From Bryobacterales bacterium (GTDB lineage Bacteria; Acidobacteriota; Terriglobia; Bryobacterales; Bryobacteraceae), in the NCBI GenBank assembly GCA_025463005.1, contig JAOAPR010000139.1, forward strand, positions 1 through 64,000: a DNA stretch of 64,000 bases. The letters run 5' to 3'. A program made the position numbers and the translations under genes. The notes beneath the pieces were generated by a model. It worked only from the letters and a program-made list of their open reading frames with translations. It did not search any database and was not told where the DNA came from. Below are positions 8,863 through 17,849 of the stretch, piece after piece; the stretch's first letter is position 1, and each line of letters begins with the position of its first letter.

Positions 8863-9663
8863 GTGAAAAAGCATCTGACCAGCGGGATCATGACAGCGGC
8901 GGCGCTGACAGCCGCCTTGCTTCTGTGGCACATTCCAGCCGAATCCCAAGCACCGGCTGACGCTAAGGCTCCGGCCAAAGGCGGCGCCAAAGGAAAAGCC
9001 AAGGGCAAAGCGCGACCCACCGGCCCCACTCCTCGTCTGGCCGACGGGAAGCCGGATATGTCCGGAGTTTGGAACGGCGGCGGCCCCATCGGCGATATCG
9101 CGCAGGGACTGGTGGCCGGCGAAGAAATTTTGCTGACTCCCTGGGCCAAGAAAATCATGGATTCGCGGCAATCGAAGGATGACCCGGAGGCGAATTGCCT
9201 GCCCACCGGCATCCCGCGAATCGCTCCTTATCCCTGGAGAATCGTGCAAACGCCGACGCACATCTTCTTCCTCTTCGAGGGGAACATCCATAGCTTCCGG
9301 CAGATCTTCATCGACGGCCGTAAGCATCGGGCCGATCTCGATCCCACCTGGTATGGCGATTCCATCGGAAGCTGGGAAGGCGACACCATGGTTGTCGACA
9401 CCATCGGGTTCAACGACAAGTTCTGGTTCGATTTCCGCGGGCACCCGCATTCCGAGGAGCTACACACCATCGAGCGCTACACCCGTACGGATTTGGGGAC
9501 GCTCGAAGTCGAGACCCAGATCATCGACCCCATGGCGTACACGAAACCGTTCAAGATCAAGTTTACGGCGGCTCTCCGGCCGGGCGAAGATCTGATGGAG
9601 TACATCTGTCAGGAAAACCAGCAGGACGCACACCACTTGGTTGGTCCCGCAGGATTACCGTAA
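8863..9663 (+). CDS. Exported DUF6152-partner family protein (copy 2)
   Basis: Exported protein of 266 aa with a GTG start 2 bp after the upstream DUF6152 stop. A signal peptide is followed by a Lys/Gly/Ala-rich linker (GGAKGKAKGKARPTG) and then the family core: DGKPDMSGVWNGGG, DPEANCLPTGIPR, QTPTHIFFLFEGNIH, DGRKHRADLDPTWYGDS, IGSWEGDTMVVDTIGFN, GHPHSEELHTIERY, MAYTKPFKIKF and EYICQENQQDAHH. Invariant His, Glu, Asp and Trp residues within these blocks suggest a conserved binding or active site, but no characterised family was recognised. It is closest to the copy at 51611. Confidence 0.85.
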   Translation: MKKHLTSGIMTAAALTAALLLWHIPAESQAPADAKAPAKGGAKGKAKGKARPTGPTPRLADGKPDMSGVWNGGGPIGDIAQGLVAGEEILLTPWAKKIMDSRQSKDDPEANCLPTGIPRIAPYPWRIVQTPTHIFFLFEGNIHSFRQIFIDGRKHRADLDPTWYGDSIGSWEGDTMVVDTIGFNDKFWFDFRGHPHSEELHTIERYTRTDLGTLEVETQIIDPMAYTKPFKIKFTAALRPGEDLMEYICQENQQDAHHLVGPAGLP

Positions 9664-9670
9664 CCACGTG

Positions 9671-9691
9671 GCACAGGCCTCCAGCCTGTGC
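9671..9691. terminator. Hairpin between convergent genes
   Basis: GCACAGGC-CTCCA-GCCTGTGC forms a perfect 8-bp stem with a 5-nt loop, in the gap between the stop codons of the convergent genes ending at 9663 and 9699. No U-run follows on either strand, so it could be a bidirectional terminator or a REP-like dispersed palindrome. Confidence 0.45.
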
Positions 9692-9698
9692 TGGTTGA

Positions 9699-11246
9699 TT
9701 ACTGTGCTTTACAAGAAAAGTTGGCAGCATCGTTGGTGCTGCCGACGCCCTTGTACACCGCAACCTGCGGATACGCGCACAGCGGACGCGTCATATCCAC
9801 ACGGTTGTTGGCCACGTGTTCGGCAATGATGAGCTCCGGGGCGACGCCCGATTCGCGCCAGCGCTCCATCGCACCCATGTAGTTGAACTGATTGGGACCA
9901 GGGCCATTGCCGCAGTGCCCCATTCCGGGCACCATGAACAGCCGGTACCAGTTGTCCTGCTTCGCGCCCATCTTGGTGAGGACGCTCGAGCGATAGTTGA
10001 TGCTGTTCTCGGGCGAAATCGCGGTGTCAGCCCAGCCGTGATAGGTCAGCAGCTTGCCGCCACGGGCCTTGAATGCGGAGAGATCGGGATTCACGGCGTT
10101 GATGTAGCCGTATTTCTCGTCCACTGCCGCGACGTCCTTGTCCACATCCCAGGTCTTCCAATCCCAGTTAGGATCCTGATGTAAGACTTCGCGATAGCTT
10201 CCGAGCGAGAGCGGCGTGGGTGTGGGACCATTCGCCGCCAGCACAGCCCAGCCTTCTTCGCTGCCCTTGGCGTAACCGGGATACACGAGCGCGCCCTTGG
10301 AAGTCTTGAGCGGCGCGTAGGCCTTCTTCACCGAATCGACCTGCAGTGCGGTCAGGCAATCATTTGAATCGGCACCCTTGCACAGCAGCGTGCCGGGATC
10401 GAAGTTGCACTTGCGCGGGTCGTTGAGGAGGCCGTCTTTCACCCCGTCGGCCGCATCGCACGCCGCCAGCACAGCCTTGGCGACCATATCGGTCTTGGCG
10501 GCGGGCACGGCCGCGCCTGCCTGTCGCACGAACGTCTGCAGAGAGATGTCCCAGGCATGGAGGTGAGTCTGGAAATTGGCCGGCGCGCCGGCGACGATCC
10601 CGTCAAAATCTTCCGGATAGCGCTGCGCTTCCATTAATCCCTGGCGTCCGCCCGTCGAGCAGCCGTTCCAGTAGGAAAGCTTGGGACCACGACCGTAAAA
10701 CGCGGTCATGATGGCCTTGGATTTCACCGTCATCTCATGCACGGCGCGATACGAGAAATCGACGATCTTCTCGGGATGTCCCACGGCGAAGTTAGCGTTG
10801 CCACCCTCGTGGCCGGTATCGGTGGAGGACGTCGCATAGCCTTCCTGCAGCGCATTCGCCAGCGCGGGGTAGCTGATGATTCCAGCCCATCCGCCACCGC
10901 CGACCGCCTCATATTTTCCGTTCCACGCCGCGCCTACGGGGAGCCAGACTTCGATTTTGATATCGGAATCGGCGGAGGGTTTCAGGGTCGCGGTCACGCG
11001 GCAATAAGCCGGCAGGATCTGCTGGGCGACCGGAATCGCGGCAGCGCCTTTCGCCTGCTTGCCTTGCGGAGTCGGCGTTGCGGGACCTGCCGGAGCGCCG
11101 GGATTCTGGAACGGGCCGCCGGCCACGGTCACAGCCATGGTGATGGTGGTGTCGGGCAGTTTGAGCGACTGCAACTGCTCGCAGGGCGTCTGCGCGAAGG
11201 CAACGGATCCCGCCGCCGCAATAAGAAAAATGAGAGCACGGTTCAT
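9699..11246 (-). CDS. Tannase/feruloyl esterase family protein (tandem copy 2)
   Basis: Exported alpha/beta hydrolase of 515 aa, of the family that hydrolyses ester bonds in tannins, feruloyl esters and related aromatic esters. Signal peptide IFLIAAAGSVAFAQ, then the Cys-containing TPCEQLQSL. The nucleophile lies in YWNGCSTGGRQG, and candidate acid and base are Asp in YHGWADTAISP and His in MVPGMGHCG. CNFDPGTLLCKG and paired cysteines suggest disulfides and a calcium-like loop. The start ATG at 11246 has AGGAG upstream. It lies 24 bp downstream of a paralogue on the same strand, so tandem duplication and co-transcription are likely. Actual substrate is not determinable. Confidence 0.88.
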   Translation of the reverse strand: MNRALIFLIAAAGSVAFAQTPCEQLQSLKLPDTTITMAVTVAGGPFQNPGAPAGPATPTPQGKQAKGAAAIPVAQQILPAYCRVTATLKPSADSDIKIEVWLPVGAAWNGKYEAVGGGGWAGIISYPALANALQEGYATSSTDTGHEGGNANFAVGHPEKIVDFSYRAVHEMTVKSKAIMTAFYGRGPKLSYWNGCSTGGRQGLMEAQRYPEDFDGIVAGAPANFQTHLHAWDISLQTFVRQAGAAVPAAKTDMVAKAVLAACDAADGVKDGLLNDPRKCNFDPGTLLCKGADSNDCLTALQVDSVKKAYAPLKTSKGALVYPGYAKGSEEGWAVLAANGPTPTPLSLGSYREVLHQDPNWDWKTWDVDKDVAAVDEKYGYINAVNPDLSAFKARGGKLLTYHGWADTAISPENSINYRSSVLTKMGAKQDNWYRLFMVPGMGHCGNGPGPNQFNYMGAMERWRESGVAPELIIAEHVANNRVDMTRPLCAYPQVAVYKGVGSTNDAANFSCKAQ

Positions 11247-11270
11247 GGGGTTCTCCTAGCTGAAGTTGTC

Positions 11271-12848
11271 TTACTGAGTTTTGCAGCCAAAATTCGCGGC
11301 GTCATTGGTGCTGCCGACGCCCTTGTACACGGCCACCTGCGGATACGCGCACACCGGACGGCTCATGTCCACACGGTTGTTAGCAACATGATTGCCGAGC
11401 AATTGCTCGGGTGGCTGGTTCGATTCGCGCCAGCGCTCCATCGCGCCCATATAGCTGAACTGGTTCGGTCCGGGACCGCCGCCGCAGTGTTGCATCCCCG
11501 GCATCATGTAGAGGCGCACGAAATTGTCCTGCTTGGCCCCCATTTTCTGCAGCACGCTGTTGTAGTAGTTGATGGTGTTGCCGGGAGGGATGGCCGGGTC
11601 GCTCCAGCCGTGATAGAGGATTAATTTCCCGCCATGGGCCTTGAAAGCGTTCAGATCGGGACTGCTGGCGTTGATGAATCCGGCTTTTTCGTTCGCGACG
11701 GCCAGGTCGCGATCGAGGTCAAACGTGTGCCAGTCCCAGTTGGGATCCTGATAGCCCAAAATGCGGATACTATCGAGCCCGCCGCCGGGCTGCGTGCTGG
11801 TTCCGATGGTAGCGAGGCCGGCTTCGCTCCCGAGCTCGTATCCGGTCCACACGATCTGGCCGTTCTTGAGCTTGGTGTCGGCGTAAGTTCGCTTGACGGC
11901 GGCGATCTGCGGCGCGGTGAGGCAAGTATCCGAATCGGCGTCCTTACACAGCAGCGTATCCGGACTGAAGTTGCACTTGCGGGGGTTGTTGAGCAGGCCG
12001 TCTTTTACGCCGTCAAGCGCATCGCACGCCGCGAGCACGGATTTCGCCAGGAAAGCCTGCTTGGCGGGTGTCAGGGCGTGATCTCCGGGAATGTTCATGA
12101 TGTCCATGGACCGTGCGACTCCGGCAGCGTGCAGCATGATGTGATTATTGGCAGGCGCGCCGGCCACGATTCCGTCGAAGTCCTCGGGGAAGCGCTGCGC
12201 TTCCATCAGTGCTTGCCTGCCACCCGTGGAGCAGCCGTTGAAATAGGAAAGCCGCGCCGGGCTGCCGTAAAACGCTTTCACGATTTCCTTGGAGTGGACG
12301 GTCATATCGTGAATCGCCCGATACCCGAAATCTACAATCTTTTCCGGGTGGCCGAGCGCGAATTGCGCGTTGCCTCCCTTGTGGCCGGTGTCGGTGGAAG
12401 CCGTCGCATAGCCTTCTTGGACGGCCGTCGCCATAGCAGCGAAGCTAATCGTCCCGGCCCATCCGCCGCCGCCGACGGCTTCAAACTTGCCGTTCCATCC
12501 AGCGCCCGCGGGCATCCACAGCTCCATTTCGATCTCCGAATCGGGCGAAGGTTTCAAGATCGCGTCGACGCGGCAATAGGCGGGCAGCATTTGCGGAGTT
12601 GCCTGAGCAGCGCCGCCGCCCGCACGTCCGGCCTGCTTAGCTTGCGCTTGTGCGGGAGGTTGCGGTATCGGAACCAGAGCAGGGGCAGCGGCCCCACGAC
12701 CTGGCGCCTGATACGGCCCCGCAGCGACGGATTCTGACACCAGAATGGTGGTGTCTTGGAACTTAAGCGACTTGAGATTATCGCAGGGAGTTTGAGCGAA
12801 AGTGGCGGAAACAGCGCCAAAAAGCACGAGAGCAGCGGTGCGGATCAT
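11271..12848 (-). CDS. Tannase/feruloyl esterase family protein (tandem copy 1)
   Basis: Exported 525-aa paralogue of the downstream gene, with the same layout: signal peptide ALVLFGAVSATFAQ, TPCDNLKSLKF, a Pro/Gln/Ala-rich insert (PIPQPPAQAQAKQAGRAGG) near residues 55-80, nucleophile motif FNGCSTGGRQAL, Asp in YHGWSDPAIPPG and His in MMPGMQHCGGGPG. The C-termini of the two copies are nearly identical (VAYP..AVYKGVGSTNDAANF.CK). AGGAGG lies 8 nt before the ATG. It is the upstream gene of the pair. Divergence outside the catalytic blocks suggests the two may prefer different esters. Confidence 0.88.
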   Translation of the reverse strand: MIRTAALVLFGAVSATFAQTPCDNLKSLKFQDTTILVSESVAAGPYQAPGRGAAAPALVPIPQPPAQAQAKQAGRAGGGAAQATPQMLPAYCRVDAILKPSPDSEIEMELWMPAGAGWNGKFEAVGGGGWAGTISFAAMATAVQEGYATASTDTGHKGGNAQFALGHPEKIVDFGYRAIHDMTVHSKEIVKAFYGSPARLSYFNGCSTGGRQALMEAQRFPEDFDGIVAGAPANNHIMLHAAGVARSMDIMNIPGDHALTPAKQAFLAKSVLAACDALDGVKDGLLNNPRKCNFSPDTLLCKDADSDTCLTAPQIAAVKRTYADTKLKNGQIVWTGYELGSEAGLATIGTSTQPGGGLDSIRILGYQDPNWDWHTFDLDRDLAVANEKAGFINASSPDLNAFKAHGGKLILYHGWSDPAIPPGNTINYYNSVLQKMGAKQDNFVRLYMMPGMQHCGGGPGPNQFSYMGAMERWRESNQPPEQLLGNHVANNRVDMSRPVCAYPQVAVYKGVGSTNDAANFGCKTQ

Positions 12849-12938
12849 GAACAGAGCCTCCTGGTGCCTGACAGCAACTCATTGAGAAACTACCACATGT
12901 AGGGGCGGGATGCCAGGACTCGGGAAGTCTCTACAGCT

Positions 12939-14627
12939 CTATACTAGCCCCGCATCGTGAACGATTTTGCCATCCACGATCGTCAGGACAGAACGGATTT
13001 TCTTGATTTCGACATCGGGCACCGCGAAATAATCGCGATCCAGTACCGCGAGATCGGCCAGCTTGCCTCGTTCGATCGAGCTGACCTTGTCTTCCATGCG
13101 CAGAAACCAACTATTGTTGCGCGTGAACAGGCGAAGCGCCTCGGCACGCGTGAGCTGCTGGTCGCCATTGACGTGGTCGCCGAACGAGTTAACGCCGGTG
13201 GTGGCGAAATAGATGTGCTGCCACGGATTGAGCGGCGCGATGTGGACGCCATCGCCGTGAATGCCCGTCTGGACGCCATGGTCAACGATGGTTCGGAATG
13301 GCGGGCCAGCCACCACCTTTGGATCTGAGGACGTGACCCAGCGGAACGCGCCCATCTCGACCCCGCACCCCAGTGCCTTGAGCCTGGTCAGCAGATCGGC
13401 ATTCACCTGCGGAACGTGGTGCACCACCCATCGCCGCTGCGTGATATCGAACTCGCGGTTGACCGCTTCATAAGCCTCGACCACTTGAGTTAGACCCGCG
13501 AGGTTTTGCACCGCGTTTTCGTTGCGCCAGCCGGCTTGTGCGACCAGCCTTTGAGCTTCTCTCCAGACGGCGCCACTCGCAAGGGGCGCTGCCCACTCGC
13601 CGATCGCACCGGTCCTCATCATGTCGTCGCCAAAGAACTGAAACTGATTCCGGAGACGCTCTTTTAGCTCGGGCAGATTCGGATCGCTCTGGTTCTGGAG
13701 GAAGTTCATTTGCAAGCGGATGATGGTCTTCCCCTCGCGGTGGAGCTCGAGCCAGGGGTCGTACATGCGGTACTGATCGAGATTCGAAAGGATCTGGCTC
13801 GGGTGAAGAGGACCCGGAGTCGGGAACAACACCTGGTCCAGATGCGTGGTCAGCCCGACGCTGGCCGAGTATTTCATCGCATCGACCGTGCTCCGCTTTC
13901 GGTCTGCGAATGTCTGGATCTGGCGCAAGTGGAACAGGGCCGAAGCCGATGGACCACCACCGGTCTGACTGGCGGCAGCGATTGCGCCGTTGGCGGCGAC
14001 GTTCACGAGCTTTATATCCGGGTGCACGGGCGGCGCTGCATCGACGGCATCGAAGAACGCCTTGCCCAGGCTGTTGGTCGCGCAGGGACCGGTAAAGCGT
14101 TCGTACAGGAGCACGGGATGATCGGGAACGGCTTGGTCGAGCTCGGCGAGCGTAGGATGACGATGCTCGGCCCACTGGTTGGGATGCCAGCCGCCCATGG
14201 AGGTGATCCATGCACCGGCGGGCACATCCTTGCGCCGCGCAGCCAGCGCTTCCTGGATCTCGCGAATGGAGGTCGTATTTTCGAGGATGGTGTGATAGCC
14301 GGGACGGTTTGCCAGGCTCACGCTATGGATATGGGGTTCGATCAGCCCTGGCACCACGGTACGGCCGCCGAGATCGATGACTCGGACGCCGGCTCCAGCC
14401 AATGGTGCAGCGTTGACTCCTACGAAGCGGCCGTTGCGAATGGTCACGGAGTTCGCGATGGTGTTGGCCGCATCCATGGTATGAATCCGGCCGTTAACAA
14501 GCACAAGCGTTTCTTCGGCTGCGATGTTCTGGCCCGAAACCGGAACGGCGACTGGCCCCGCCACGATCGTTGCGGCGCCGGCGGCAGCGCCGAGGAACTT
14601 TCGTCGCGACGGTCTTCTCTGATCCAT
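12939..14627 (-). CDS. Tat-exported amidohydrolase (YtcJ-like)
   Basis: A 562-aa metal-dependent hydrolase of the amidohydrolase-3 type. The N-terminus SRRKFLGAAAGAATIVAGP is a twin-arginine signal, so folding and metal loading probably occur before export. The core begins LVNGRIHTMDAANTIANSV, with metal-ligand motif GLIEPHIHS and, downstream, WVVHHVPQVNAD and GIHGDGVHIAP. The C-terminus KLADLAVLDRDYFAVP is typical of YtcJ-like amidohydrolases. Substrate unknown; related proteins are annotated as hydrolases of N-substituted amides or formamides. It sits downstream of the tannase pair on the same strand but is separated from the upstream tannase by 90 bp. Confidence 0.85.
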   Translation of the reverse strand: MDQRRPSRRKFLGAAAGAATIVAGPVAVPVSGQNIAAEETLVLVNGRIHTMDAANTIANSVTIRNGRFVGVNAAPLAGAGVRVIDLGGRTVVPGLIEPHIHSVSLANRPGYHTILENTTSIREIQEALAARRKDVPAGAWITSMGGWHPNQWAEHRHPTLAELDQAVPDHPVLLYERFTGPCATNSLGKAFFDAVDAAPPVHPDIKLVNVAANGAIAAASQTGGGPSASALFHLRQIQTFADRKRSTVDAMKYSASVGLTTHLDQVLFPTPGPLHPSQILSNLDQYRMYDPWLELHREGKTIIRLQMNFLQNQSDPNLPELKERLRNQFQFFGDDMMRTGAIGEWAAPLASGAVWREAQRLVAQAGWRNENAVQNLAGLTQVVEAYEAVNREFDITQRRWVVHHVPQVNADLLTRLKALGCGVEMGAFRWVTSSDPKVVAGPPFRTIVDHGVQTGIHGDGVHIAPLNPWQHIYFATTGVNSFGDHVNGDQQLTRAEALRLFTRNNSWFLRMEDKVSSIERGKLADLAVLDRDYFAVPDVEIKKIRSVLTIVDGKIVHDAGLV

Positions 14628-14794
14628 GGGAAAGCCGGATTATAGCGACCGCCGGACAGGCGTGCAACCATCGGTTCAAAACCACCACGCGGTGAAGAGC
14701 AGCCATCACACGCGTTCCTGAGTCCGAGAGTTTTCAGCGACATAGTTACGGCCCGCCACGTGCATTTTAGCGGACGAGAAAGGACAAAAAGACG

Positions 14795-15160
14795 ATGAGA
14801 ATCTCAAAACTTTCTGCTTGGATCCTGATTCCGGCTGGACTTGCGCTGTCCGGCTCCTCAGCCATGGCGCAGGGTTACTACGGGGATCGATACGACCGGC
14901 AGGATCTGCGTGAAGATCGTCGTGATCTGCGGAAGGATTATGCCCAGGTCGATCGCCTGCGTGCCGATATCTCGCGCGATCAGTACCAGTTGGACCGGGC
15001 TTGGCGGCGGGGAGACAGGAATCAGGCGAGGCGCCTCCAACGCGATATAGATCGCGATCAGCGGAAGCTGGACGCTTTGCTGCGCGACATCTCGCGCGAT
15101 CGTCGCGACGTTCGTCAGGATCAGGGGTATCAGAATTGGGATCGCGGCTACCGGCGCTAG
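14795..15160 (+). CDS. Small exported charged helical protein
   Basis: 121-aa protein: signal peptide ILIPAGLALSGSSAMAQ followed by GYYGDRYDRQDLREDRRDLRKDY and further Asp/Arg-rich helical repeats, with ISRDQYQLD and ISRDRRDVR as spaced copies. It resembles small periplasmic coiled-coil proteins that occur widely in Acidobacteriota, with no known role. A GAAAGGA sequence lies upstream of the ATG. The stop is 9 bp before the GTG of the ABC ATPase gene, so it may be the first gene of that operon, though functional linkage is not evident. Confidence 0.7.
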   Translation: MRISKLSAWILIPAGLALSGSSAMAQGYYGDRYDRQDLREDRRDLRKDYAQVDRLRADISRDQYQLDRAWRRGDRNQARRLQRDIDRDQRKLDALLRDISRDRRDVRQDQGYQNWDRGYRR

Positions 15161-15169
15161 AATGCTGAT

Positions 15170-16069
15170 GTGGCGCCCATCTCCATCCGCGGACTCACGA
15201 AGCGGTATGGAGACGTTCGGGCCGTCAACAACCTCAGCCTGGAGGTGATTCAAGGGGAAATCCTTGGATTTCTCGGGCTCAATGGCGCCGGCAAGACCAC
15301 CACGATTCGCATTCTGCTCGATCTGCTTCGCCCCAATAGCGGCAACGTATCGATCCTGGGGCACGATTGCCAAGTCGATGGGCTCCGCGCCCGGCTGAAT
15401 ATCGGGTATTTGCCCGGAGAGCTCGGAATTTACTCCGATCTCACCGGGCGCGAAGTGCTCGATCTCTTGGCAAAGCTCAGTAACAAAGCCGTCGCCAAGG
15501 CGTGGCGCACCGAGTTGCAGGAGCGCCTGGAATTCCCCGAGAGCGACCTGCGCCGGCCGCTTCGCCAATACAGCACCGGGATGAAGCGCAAGCTCGGGCT
15601 GATTCAAGCGTTTCAATCCGACCCGCTGCTCCTGATTCTGGATGAGCCGACCGAAGGGCTCGATCCGCTGATGCAGGAGTCTTTCTACAAGCTCTTGGTC
15701 GACGTGAAACAGCGCGGTCGAACCGTGTTCATGTCATCGCACGTGCTGTCAGAAGTCGACCGGGTGTGCGACCGGATCGCGCTGATTCGGAAGGGCGAGC
15801 TGGTTCTGCTTTCGACGGTGGAGGTAACCCGGAAGCTGGCGGCGCGGCACGTGCGAGTGCTATTCGCGGAAGACGTGTCCATCGCACCGGTTTTGCCGCC
15901 GGGCAGCGAGGTCATCGAAGCGGGCCCGCGTTCGTGGAACTTGAAAATCGAGGGACCGCTAGGGCCGATGCTGCGAACGATCGCGACATTGCCGGTGCGC
16001 GATATCGAGATCGCCGAAGCGAAGCTCGAAGATGTAATTCTCAAGTACTATCGCGATGGCATTCAATGA
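15170..16069 (+). CDS. ABC transporter ATP-binding protein
   Basis: Cytoplasmic ATPase subunit of 299 aa: Walker A GLNGAGKTTTIR, signature YSTGMKRKLG, Walker B LLILDEPTEGLDP, and the switch His in MSSHVLSEVDRV. The N-terminal ITKRYGDVRAVNNLSLEV-like strand and the C-terminal extension after residue 220 are typical of CcmA/DrrA/NatA-type exporters. The start is GTG at 15170, because upstream ATGs (15162, 15168) are out of frame. Its stop overlaps the start of the permease gene by 4 bp (ATGA). The exported substrate is unknown. Confidence 0.9.
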   Translation: MAPISIRGLTKRYGDVRAVNNLSLEVIQGEILGFLGLNGAGKTTTIRILLDLLRPNSGNVSILGHDCQVDGLRARLNIGYLPGELGIYSDLTGREVLDLLAKLSNKAVAKAWRTELQERLEFPESDLRRPLRQYSTGMKRKLGLIQAFQSDPLLLILDEPTEGLDPLMQESFYKLLVDVKQRGRTVFMSSHVLSEVDRVCDRIALIRKGELVLLSTVEVTRKLAARHVRVLFAEDVSIAPVLPPGSEVIEAGPRSWNLKIEGPLGPMLRTIATLPVRDIEIAEAKLEDVILKYYRDGIQ

Positions 16070-16884
16070 GAAGCGCTGCGCTCCTGCTCGCCTACTCGCT
16101 GAAACGTGTGCGAGCTCTGACGATCACCACAGGGCTTCTGCTGGCGGCACTGCAACTGGTTCTGATCTTTGTCGCCGGTTCGATCCAGAGCTCCGGCGGA
16201 TTTGACCAGCTCAGCGCGCTGCTGCCGCCGTTTGCTCGTCAGCTACTGGGCCCGTCGGCGGCGACGTTCATGTCGTTCTCCGGAATCGTGTGTCTGGGAT
16301 ATTTCGATTTAGCGGTCATGATTGCATTGATCGCCCTGGCAGTCACGCTCGCCACCACGCCGGCATCCGAAGTGGAGATCGGATTCATGGACTTGATCCT
16401 GGCGCGCCCGCTCGCCCGGCACTGGATCATCACCCGGACGATCGTTCTGACAGCGCTGGTTTCGGCCGCTTTGCTGGCCCTAATGGTCGGAGGAACGTGG
16501 GCCGGACTGCAGATGTTCGCGCCGGCAGGCGTCCCGTGGCCGTCGGCGAGGCTCGTCAATTCTCTAGCCATTAACGTGGGGATGCTGACGCTGTGCTGGG
16601 GCGGTGTGGCGATGGCGATCGGCGCAGCGTCGAGCCGTCGCAGCGTGGCCGGCGGCGCAACAGGACTACTGGCCTTGGCGACTTATCTTCTGGACTACGT
16701 CGCGCGATTGTGGCAGCCGGCCGAAAAGGTCGCGTGGCTGTCACCATTCCGGTACTACAATCCGTTTGATCTGATCATCGGAAATCCGCTGCCGATCAAG
16801 AACCTGGTCGTTCTGGGAGCGATCGCAGTGGCGGGATTCGCAGCGGCGTATGTTCTGTTCGCTCGGCGCGACATCTCGCATTAG
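16066..16884 (+). CDS. ABC-2 type transporter permease
   Basis: Inner-membrane subunit of 272 aa with six predicted hydrophobic helices, partner of the ATPase encoded immediately upstream. The first helix is LTITTGLLLAALQLVLIFVAG; ATTPASEVEIGFMDLILARPLARH sits between the second and third helices, as in ABC-2 permeases. The start ATG overlaps the ATPase stop (ATGA), which fixes the start and indicates translational coupling. Likely exports a lipid, drug or peptide; the sequence does not say which. It converges with the bicupin gene across 4 bp. Confidence 0.85.
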   Translation: MRSAALLLAYSLKRVRALTITTGLLLAALQLVLIFVAGSIQSSGGFDQLSALLPPFARQLLGPSAATFMSFSGIVCLGYFDLAVMIALIALAVTLATTPASEVEIGFMDLILARPLARHWIITRTIVLTALVSAALLALMVGGTWAGLQMFAPAGVPWPSARLVNSLAINVGMLTLCWGGVAMAIGAASSRRSVAGGATGLLALATYLLDYVARLWQPAEKVAWLSPFRYYNPFDLIIGNPLPIKNLVVLGAIAVAGFAAAYVLFARRDISH

Positions 16885-16888
16885 GCGG

Positions 16889-17800
16889 TTAATCGGGTGG
16901 CTGGTAGTTGTGCAGGAGATCCTGGTACCCGTTCATCGCCAGCCGGCAGGCCAGCTCGGTTCCACCGAATCGCGCGCGATGCCAGGTTTCCCTGGGCGTG
17001 TAGACGATATCGCCCTGGTCGGCGATGAAAATGGGCAGCGATCCGATCTTGTACTCCATCTTGCCTAGCAGGATGAACCAGAACTCCGACGATTCCAGGT
17101 GGAAATGGCCCCAGTCGGAATCGGGCGCCGGCCTTTGCGTTTTTGGATCGCCGATGATGATGTTGGCCACCGCGCGGTCGTCGGCGATGAATCGCCGCTG
17201 TTTTTCCGTGCCGGCCACAACCGCGTTGAAGTCGATGTAAGGCCTGTTGCCCTGATCGTACTTGCCTTTTCCGCTAATTCGGACTTTGATAAAGTTAAAA
17301 CCTTTGACGGCCGGAGGCTCTACATCAATGGGATACATCGTCTTTGCGCCGGCGATATTTACTTCGAGCCGTAGCGAAGGTTTATCGCCGACTGTTTCCA
17401 TGCTGAAGACGTTTCGGTACGGCACCTGCACCAGGTAGCCCTTCGTGGCGACAAACGGCTCCTGCCCTTCGATACTAAAGCGAATCTGGCCGTCCTGCAC
17501 GATCCACCAGGCGCGCGTATCGGGATGAAACTGGCGAGGAGTCTTGACGCCGGGCGCCATTGAGACATAATCGGCGTGAAGCGAGCTGTCGTCGACGACG
17601 GTCTGGGTCCAGTTCGGCTGGCCTTTATGCTTGGCGAGCAGATCAGCGAGCTTCCAGATGGGTTGGTTGGGCGCGACCCAGGCATTGGGCTGCACGGGCA
17701 GCGGCGCCCAAGCAACGGTTTCGCGCTGCTGAGCGCGCAAGACGGAGAACAACCCGAAGGCCACGACCGCCAGGACCGTAATTTGCTTAAGGAAACGCAT
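16889..17800 (-). CDS. Exported bicupin protein
   Basis: A 303-aa protein with signal peptide ITVLAVVAFGLFSVLRAQ and two cupin-like regions. The first spans roughly residues 75-150 (HADYVSMAPG, FHPDTRAWWIVQDGQIRFSI). The second spans roughly residues 215-290 (WGHFHLESSEFWFILLGKMEY, GDIVYTPRETWHRARF), with His and Glu positioned like cupin metal ligands. The activity is unknown. The start at 17800 gives the MRFLKQITV signal; an in-frame extension to 17845 lacks a ribosome binding site. It is divergent from gamma-glutamyltransferase, with 49 bp between the starts. Confidence 0.75.
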   Translation of the reverse strand: MRFLKQITVLAVVAFGLFSVLRAQQRETVAWAPLPVQPNAWVAPNQPIWKLADLLAKHKGQPNWTQTVVDDSSLHADYVSMAPGVKTPRQFHPDTRAWWIVQDGQIRFSIEGQEPFVATKGYLVQVPYRNVFSMETVGDKPSLRLEVNIAGAKTMYPIDVEPPAVKGFNFIKVRISGKGKYDQGNRPYIDFNAVVAGTEKQRRFIADDRAVANIIIGDPKTQRPAPDSDWGHFHLESSEFWFILLGKMEYKIGSLPIFIADQGDIVYTPRETWHRARFGGTELACRLAMNGYQDLLHNYQPPD

Positions 17801-17849
17801 ATTTATATCCCCGATTACAATATCATCTCGCCGTGATACTGTCATTGGG

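Noticed and set aside
10737-11624. 295-codon plus-strand frame over the tannase genes
   Set aside because: Antisense to two conserved esterase genes and lacking a ribosome binding site or family motif.
13710-14645. 311-codon plus-strand frame over the amidohydrolase
   Set aside because: Antisense shadow; the minus strand carries a Tat signal and conserved motifs.
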